Shown: positions 57,031-64,000 of the stretch, piece after piece
Layout: each line of letters begins with the position of its first letter
How positions within the stretch are numbered: position 1 is the stretch's first letter
Source: Sciurus carolinensis
Lineage: Eukaryota > Chordata > Mammalia > Rodentia > Sciuridae
Assembly: GCF_902686445.1 (NCBI RefSeq)
Contig: NC_062232.1
Coordinates: forward strand, 30,462,954 to 30,526,953
Length of the DNA: 64,000 nucleotides
Reading direction: 5' to 3'
Made by a program: the position numbers and the translations under genes
Notes under the pieces: model-generated
Told to the model about the DNA's origin: nothing
What the model saw: the letters and a program-made list of their open reading frames with translations, nothing else
Databases searched by the model: none

Positions 57031-57430
57031 TGTAAGCAAAAATAACCAAAAACGGGAGCAGACCTGGGATCAGCAAGTTATCTTTATTAAGCTGTGATGT
57101 AATGGCACATTTTCAGGGGAGAAGATGGTGACTGACTACAAGAGGGGTCTGTGTTTTATAGGCCTTATTGGGAGTTAATCATAGCAGAATGTTCAGTGTG
57201 ACTTAATAGTCTGAGACTTAGGACATACCAGCTGGGCAGTCAGGAAACTGTGCAGGTCCAAAGCCTAAATCAGGAAAACAGCTGTAAAAGCTCAAAACCC
57301 ATTGATACTGGGATGAAAGTCCAGAGCCCAAGGACCAATTGTTTGCCTCCCCCCACCCCCAGATCACACTGTCCTCTTTTTCTCCCTGGGGGCTGACATT
57401 CCTTTTCTTGGGGCATGTTATTTTTCATAT
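57031..57430 (-). mobile_element. ERV LTR inserted into a B1-dID SINE
   Basis: Begins TGTAAGCAAAAATAACC on the plus strand and ends near TTTTTCA. AGTTATCTTTATTAAGCTG gives the minus-strand poly(A) signal. The flanking SINE halves show CCTA/CTTA at the junctions, probably part of the target duplication. Confidence 0.75.
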
Positions 57431-57536
57431 CCTTAGAGCCTTGCTGAATTGCTGAGGCTGGCTTTGAACTTGCAATCCTCCTGTCTCAGCCTCCCAAGCT
57501 GCTGGGATTACAGGCATATACCACTGTGCTGGGCTG
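57431..57536 (-). repeat. B1-dID SINE, right part (split by LTR)
   Basis: TTAGAGCCTTGCTGAATTGC to GGCATATACCACTGTGCTGG completes the B1 half begun at 56925. Confidence 0.85.
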
Positions 57537-58109
57537 ATTATGTGATTTGTACACAGGTTTAATCACATATTATATATCTCAAAACATTTTTAAAAGTAGG
57601 TTCACTGGCTCAGTAATTTTTGGAAATACAAATTACTGATATCTCTAATTATCAGCCATCATCTAAAAAAGAAGTTCACATAAAAACAGCATTAATATTA
57701 GAAGAGGGAAAAGGCTAAAAATATTCACAAAAACTATAGGGAGGACAGAGATGTAAATATCTGGGGTATTAAGAAGTGTCAGAATAATGCAAATCATTTT
57801 ACTTTATTTTTGTTACATTTTTTATATTGCAGGTTCCATGGTAAATAAAAGCCTTTGAACATGATCACTTCTAACTCATAGTGTGCCTTCTTCAGACAAA
57901 TGCCACCAGGCAAGCCTTTAAAGTAGCCATTGCTCAACTTCCTTGAACAGAAGCACTTTCATCTCTTCATTGTAGCCTAAAGCTTTTTTTTTAAAAAAAG
58001 ACCTCATTTATGCAAAGATTCAAACCAGGTAAGATTAGTCTGATGATATGAGCCAGGATTATGTTCATGTTTGATGAATGAGCAGACGCTAACTGCTAGT
58101 AGGCAAAAG
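57537..58109. other. Intergenic, no gene seen
   Basis: AT-rich; leads into the presumed 5' end of the second L1. Confidence 0.4.
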
Positions 58110-58334
58110 TAAGACTTCTGGTGTGCTGGTCATGGGTGCAGATTGTTCACTCTCTGGTGTCTACCATTCGCCATTTGCCTGCCTCTTGCCTGTCCACCGC
58201 CTGTCTTTCACCTAACCATCACCCACTGCCCAAGGTTCACCTCCCAATCATCTGACAGCAGCCAGCAGACTGACCGCAGACCACCAGTGGAGTGCCAGCT
58301 GCCTGCTGTTGCCTGGAATTTCACTGTCACAGTA

Positions 58335-58575
58335 CCTGCAGGACCCCTCAGCCCAACCAACCACTCCCTGCCTCCGGTGCCCTCAGACCAACTGATTGCT
58401 CCCAGCCACCAGGACCCCCAGACCAACTGACTGTGCCCTACCACCAGGACCCCCAGACCGACTGCACCCCACATTCAGGATCCTGCAACCAGACTGAACA
58501 CACCCCACCTCCAGGACCCCTGCCCAACCAATCACACCCCGTCTCCAGGACCTCCAGCTGACCATGCCCACACCC
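58335..58575 (+). repeat. About 33-bp C-rich tandem repeat in presumed L1 5' UTR
   Basis: Units such as CCACCAGGACCCCCAGACCA followed by ACTGACTGTGCC recur about seven times with drift. They give long spurious Pro/Thr- or Gly/Val-rich frames. Confidence 0.75.
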
Positions 58576-59264
58576 CGAGCTGCAGCTCCCCATTTGCCAA
58601 CACATTTGGAAGCCAGAGCAGCCATCTTTGATAATCCTGGAAGCCATATCTCCCATCAATAGATGGGGCACATCTCATCCTGAGATGCCTGCTGGAGACT
58701 GGAAGCTCATTGTCAGTTAGCTCTCATACATCAGGCTACTGAAGACTGGGTGGTTTGAATACTATATGATTGTTATAGTGTAAATGTTTTTTCTCCTTAT
58801 TGAAAAATTTTGAGTTTTTATTTCTTTACTTTTCTCATTCTCTTCATTTGTTTACCTGTTTCCTCAGAGTTTCTTTCTCCCTTTTCACATGTAATAACCA
58901 ACTTCATTTGATTACACTATCACTCTTTCTATGATCTAGAACTTCTATATATTCTTTTCTTATCCCATTAACAGCTACAACCTACACCCCTCCCCATCCT
59001 CTTTGTCCTCCATTAGAACCTGCAGACCTTATTGCAAATATATTTGTTATACTGAAGATAATACTCAAACTCATTCTGTTTATTATGACAACATTATTAA
59101 TGTCCTCATAGGGGCCATTTAGTTTAGGGTTGCATATTGTCTGAACTGGGCCCTGCTAATATTTCCCCCTTAAAGAAAAGGTTTTGGAAACCTGTAGGGT
59201 CACTATAAGCCTATAGGAGGGAAACTGCAATACCCCAGATCTGCACTGCAAGAGGGGAAGAGTC

Positions 59265-60296
59265 ATGAACAACATGAAAAAGCAAGGGAAGAAGATGATC
59301 CAAACAAACCTAGATTCTATATTAATAGAATCCAGTGATAGTATGGTAGAAGTAATATCAGAAAAGGAGTTCAGATTACACATAATTAAAATGATCCTGG
59401 AACCAAAGGATGAGATAAGAGAGCAAATGCAGGCAATGAATGATCACACCAATAAGCAGTTGAAAGAGCAACTGCAGGAAGCAAAAGATCATTTCAACAA
59501 AGAGATAGAGATTGTAAAATAAAGAAAAAAAAAAAAAACAGAAATCCTTGAAATGAAGGAAACAATAAACCAAATAAAAAACTCAATGGAAAGCATCACC
59601 AAAAGACTAGACCACTTGGAAGACAGAACCTCAGACAATGAAGATAAAATATTTAATCTTGAAAATAAAGTTGCCCAAACAGAGAAGATGGTAAGAAATC
59701 ATAAAGATAACCTCTAAGAACTATGGGACATCATGAAAAGACCAAATTTAAGAATTATCAGGATTGAGGAAAGCACAGAGATACAAACCAAAGGAATGAA
59801 CAACCTATTCAATGAAATAATATCAGCAAATTTCCCAAACCTGAAGAATGAAATCGAAAATCAAATACAAGAGGCTTACAGGACCCCAAATACACAAAAT
59901 TACAACAGATCCACACCAAGGCACAATATAATGAAAATGTCTAACATTCAAAATAAAGATAGGATTTTGAAGGCTGTGAGAGAAAAGTATCAGATTTCAT
60001 ATAGGGGAAAACCAATACAGATATCAGCAGATTTCTCAACCCAGACTCTAAAAGCTAGAAGGGCCTGGAACAACATATTTCAAGCTCTGAAAGAACATGG
60101 TTGCCAACCAAGAATCCTATCCCCAGCAAAAGTAACCTTCAGATTTGAAAAGGAAATAAAATCCTTCCATGATAAACAAAAGTTAAAAGAATTTACAAAT
60201 AGAAAGCCTGTGCTACAGAATATTCTCAACAAAATATTCCATGAGGAGGCAATGAAAAACAACAATGTAGGTCAGCAAAGGGAGGAAATACCTTAA
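59265..60296 (+). pseudogene. L1 ORF1 of second L1, broken
   Basis: 59265-59522 begins MNNMKKQGKKMIQTNLDS and runs through the coiled coil to an A-run frameshift (about 59520-59537). 59733-60296 holds the RNA-binding and C-terminal domains (NLRIIRIEES, FSTQTLKARRAWNNIFQ). The first copy's N-terminal frameshift is absent here, so this copy shows the expected start. Confidence 0.86.
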
Positions 60297-60356
60297 AGGA
60301 AAAATCATTCAAAAGAGAAATTAAATCAAGTTAAAAACCAAAAGTAAGCCCAAATG

Positions 60357-63300
60357 ACTGGGAATACAAATCATATCTCAACAATAACCATGAATGTTAA
60401 TGGCCTAAACTCATCAATCAAAAGGCATAGATTGGCAGAATGAATTAAAAAGAAAGACCCAACAATATGCTACCTTCAAGAGACTCATCTCATAGAAAAA
60501 GACATCCACAGACGAAAGGTGAAAGGATGGGAAGAAACCTACCATGCACATGGATTCAGTGAAAAAGCGGGGGTTTCCATCCTCATTTCAGATAAAGTGG
60601 ACTTCAAGCCAAAGTTAGAAGGGATAAAGAAGGACATTTCATACTGCTTAAGAGAACCATAAATCAGGAAGACATAACAATCGTAAATGTTTATGCCCCA
60701 AACAAAAGTGCATCAATGTACATCAAACAAATCCTTCTTAATTACAGGAATCAAATAGACCACAACACAGTAATTCTGAGTGACTTTAGCACATTGCTGC
60801 ACCACTGGGTAGATCTTCCAAACAAAAACAAAACAAAGAAACCATAGAACTCAATAACACAATCAATAACTTAGACTTAACAGACATATATAGAATATTC
60901 CATCCATCAACAAGCAAATTCACTTTCTTCTCAGCAGCACATGGAACCTTCTCAAAAATAGACCATATGTTATGCCACAAAGCAGCCCTTAGGAAATGCA
61001 AAAAAATAGAGATACTGCCTTGTGTTCTATCAGATAATAATAGAATAAAATTAGAAATCAATGACAAAAAAAAAAAAAACAGAAATTACTCCAACACCTG
61101 GATACTAAATGCTATTGAATGATACATGAATAACAGAAGACATCAGGGGGGAGATAAAAAAATTCTTAGAGGTAAATGAGAATGATGATACAACATATCA
61201 AAATCTCTGGGATACTATGAAAGTGGTACTAAGAGGAAAATTCATTGCATGGAGCATATTCAAGAAGAGAATAAAAAGTCAAAAACTAAATGACCTAACA
61301 TTACAGCTCAAAGCCCTAGAAAAAGAACAGATTAACAGCAGAAGTAGTAGAAGACAGAAAATAATTAAAATCAGAGCTGAAATCAATGAAATTGAAACAA
61401 AAGAAACAATTCAAAAAATTGACAAAACAAAAATTGGTTCTTTGAAAAAGTAAACAAAATAGACAAACCCTTAGCTACACTAACAAAAAGAAGGAGAGAG
61501 AAAACTCATATTACTAAAATTTGTGATGAAAAAGGAAATATCATGACAGACACCAATGAAATACATAACATAATGAGAAGCTCCTTTGAAAATCTGTATT
61601 CCAACAAAATAGAAAACACCAAAGACATTGACAAATTTCTAGTGACATATGATCCTCCCAAACTGAACCAGGAGGACATACACAATTTAAACAGATCAAT
61701 ATCAAACAATGAAATAGAAGAAGCCATCAAAAGCCTACCAACTAAGAAAAGCCCAGGACTAGACAGATTCTCAGCCAAGTTCTACAAGATCTTCAAAGTA
61801 GAACTCATTCCAATACTTCTCAAAGTATTCCAGGAAATAGAAAAGGAGGGAACCCTACCAAACTTATTCTGTGAAGCTAATAACACCCTAATACCAAAAC
61901 ATCAAGGAAAGAAAATTTGAGACCAATATCCCTGATGAATATAGATGCAAAGATCCTTAACAAAATCCTGGCAAACTGTATCCAAAATCATATGAAGAAG
62001 ATAGTGCACCATGATCAAGTGGGGTTCATCCTGGGAATGTAAGTTGGTTCAACACCCGTAAATCAATAAATGTAATCCATCATGTCAATAGACTTAAGGA
62101 TAAGAATCATATGGTTATTTCAACTGATGCAGAAAAAGTGTTTGATAAAATACAACACCACTCCATGCTCAAAACACTAGAAAAAATAGGGATAGTAGTA
62201 ACATACCTCAACATTGTGAAGGCTATTTATGCTAAGCCCATGGCCAACATCATTCTTAGTGGAGAAAAACTGAAAGCATTTCCTTTAAAAACTGGAACAA
62301 GACAGGGATACCCTCTTTCACTACTTCTATTCAACATGGTCCTTGAAATACTAGCCAGAGCAATTAGACAGACTAAAGAAATTAAAGGGATACGAATAGG
62401 AAAAGAGGAACTTAAGTTGTCACTATTTGCCAATGACATGATTCTCTAGAGGATCCAAAAAAACTTCTCCAGAAAACTTCTAGACCTCATAAACAAATTC
62501 AGCAAAATAGCAGGATATAAAATCAACACACATTAATCTAAAGCATTTTTATACATAAGTGATGAAACATCTGAAGGGGAAATGAGGAAAACAACTCCAT
62601 TTGCAATAGCCTCAAAAAAAAAAAATACTTGGGAATCAATCTAACCAAAGAGGTGAAAGATCTCTACAATGAGAACTGAAGAACATTAAAGAAAGAAATC
62701 GAAGAAGACCTTAGAAGATGGAAAGATCTCCCATGTTCTTGGATAGGCAGAATTAATAGTATCAAAATGCCCATACTTCCAAAGGTGCTATACAGATTTA
62801 ATGCAATTCCAATTAAAATCACAATGACATTTCTCATAGAAAAGGAAAAAGCAATCATGAAATTCATCTGGAAGAATGAAAGTCCCAGAATAACCAAAGA
62901 AATCCTGGGCAGGAAGAGTGATGCAGGAGGTATTACAATACCAGACCTTAAACTCTACTGTAGAGCAATAGAAACAAAAATGGCATGGTATTGGCACCAA
63001 AATAGATAGGTAGACCAATGGTACAGGATAGAAGACACAGAGACATACCCACATAAGTACAGTTATCTCATACTAGACAAAGTGCCAAAAACTTACAATG
63101 CCCCAGCACCGCAAAAAAAAAAAAAAAAAAAAAAAAAAAACTTACAATGGAGAAAAGATAGCCTCTTAACAAATGGTGCTGGCAAAACTGGAAATCCATA
63201 TGCAGTAAAATGAAATTAAACCCTTATCATTCACCCTGTACAAAACTCAACTCAAAATGGATCAAGGATCAAGGACTTACCCCTGAGACCCTTCACCAAA

Positions 63301-64000
63301 CAGAAGAAAAAGTAGGCCCAAATCCCCATCACATTGGTTTAGGATCAGACTTCCTTAACAAGACCCCAATAGTGCAAGAAATAAAAGAATCAATAAATGG
63401 GATAGTTTCAAACTAAAAAGTTTTTTCTCAGCACAGGAAACAATCAATAACGTGAAAAGAGTGCCTACAAAGTGGGAGAAAAATTTTTCCACACGCACTT
63501 CAGACAGAGCACTCATTTCCAAAGTTTATTATTTCCAAAGAACTTAAAAAAGTTTACAACCAAAATACAAAGAACTCAATCAATAAATGGGCTAAGGAAA
63601 TGGGCAGACACTTCACAGAAGAAGATATACAGTTGATCAACAAATATATGAAAAAGTGCTCATCATTCCTAGTAATTAGAGAAATGCAAATTAAAACCAC
63701 CATAAGATTTCATCTAACTCCAATTAGAATGGCTATAATCAAGAACACAAACAATAATAAGTGTTGGCATGGATGTGGGGAAAAAGGCACACTCATACAC
63801 TGCTGGTGGAGTTGCAAATTGGAACAGCCACTCTGGAAAGCAGTATGAAGATTCCTCAGAAATCTTGGAATGGAACCCCCATTTGATCCAGCTATCCCAC
63901 TCCAAGGTTTATACCCAAAGGACTTAAAATCAGCATACTACAGTGATGCAACCACATCAATGTTCATAGCAGCTCAATTCACAATAGCTAGATTGTGGAA
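60357..64000 (+). pseudogene. L1 ORF2 of second L1, broken and partial
   Basis: The endonuclease region has an early stop (TGA for Trp near 60442) and a frame break near 60620. RT segments occur at 61543-61920 and 62111-62449; the catalytic site reads LFANDM rather than LFADDM, losing one catalytic aspartate. C-terminal segments include 62767-63009, 63210-63416 and 63600-63848 with the [18 protein letters not shown] motif. An A-rich insertion sits at 63110-63140. More decayed than the first L1. Confidence 0.88.
63098..63151 (+). repeat. Minimal ID 3' scrap with duplicated L1 sequence
   Basis: CCCCAGCACCGC plus about 30 A residues, flanked by ACTTACAATG and ACTTACAATGG. It looks like a severely 5'-truncated ID SINE with its target duplication, leaving only the last dozen bases and tail. 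Confidence 0.75.

Larger units (their letters stand above)
58110..64000 (+). mobile_element. Second L1, near full-length, runs past the window end
   Basis: A probable 5' UTR (58110 to about 59264) with a C-rich repeat is followed by broken ORF1 and ORF2 in the same order as the L1 at 45226. The window ends inside the ORF2 C-terminal region. Exact 5' end and target duplication cannot be set because the 3' end is outside. The 5' UTR differs in kind from that of the first L1, so they represent different L1 promoter types. Confidence 0.8.

Noticed and set aside
58143..58561. Proline-rich protein gene
   Set aside because: Open frames arise from a C-rich 33-bp tandem repeat on both strands; no start context or family resemblance.

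Overview
The window looks like mammalian nuclear DNA, most likely from a squirrel-family rodent. The clue is its interspersed repeats: tRNA-Ala-derived ID SINEs (short type, and a longer type with an ATAAAGGTATTGTGTCCA-like tail), dimeric B1-dID SINEs, and rodent-like L1s and LTRs. I saw no B2 or B4 SINEs. Two FTHL17-like ferritin genes lie beside a FAM47 gene. In human these families sit close together at Xp21, so I infer X-linkage with synteny. There are no bacterial-type genes or operons.

Layout. (i) About 0.8-9.05 kb holds a direct duplication of an intronless, minus-strand ferritin heavy-chain-like gene with its promoter and poly(A) site. The copies are about 6.9 kb apart, separated by old LTR and ERV-like sequence, SINEs and a tiny U2 snRNA retrocopy. 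(ii) About 9-16 kb is gene-poor, with an L1 3' fragment, an old LTR-like remnant, a HAL1-like element, B1-dID SINEs and a MaLR LTR. (iii) 16.7-24.8 kb is a mosaic of old L1 copies broken by LTR and SINE insertions, followed by a UBE2D4-derived processed pseudogene near 24.8-25.3 kb. (iv) 30.1-31.9 kb carries an intact intronless FAM47 gene on the minus strand, flanked by pieces of an ancient minus-strand L1. (v) 32-42 kb is intergenic: an ERV1-like LTR, an ancient minus-strand L1, many SINEs and another LTR. (vi) 42.2-53.9 kb is one minus-strand provirus with paired 335-bp LTRs, a tRNA-His-type primer site, a polypurine tract and a 5-bp target duplication. A full-length plus-strand L1 (45.2-52.0 kb, 14-bp target duplication) is nested inside it. 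(vii) 54-64 kb has an IAP-like solo LTR, a SINE split by an LTR, and a second near-full-length L1 that runs off the window.

Only three protein-coding genes look intact: the two FTHL17-like genes and FAM47. All are retrogene-like and, from their families, expected to be germline-expressed. Every L1 reading frame seen is broken, and the provirus appears to lack intact genes. The most unusual points are the sharp boundary between near-identical and diverged sequence in the ferritin pair (probable gene conversion), loss of ferroxidase ligands in both ferritins, the short-period tandem repeats in the two L1 5' UTRs, and the cleanly delimited nested provirus/L1. I found no convincing wholly new biological system. 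All calls come from reading the sequence without database searches.
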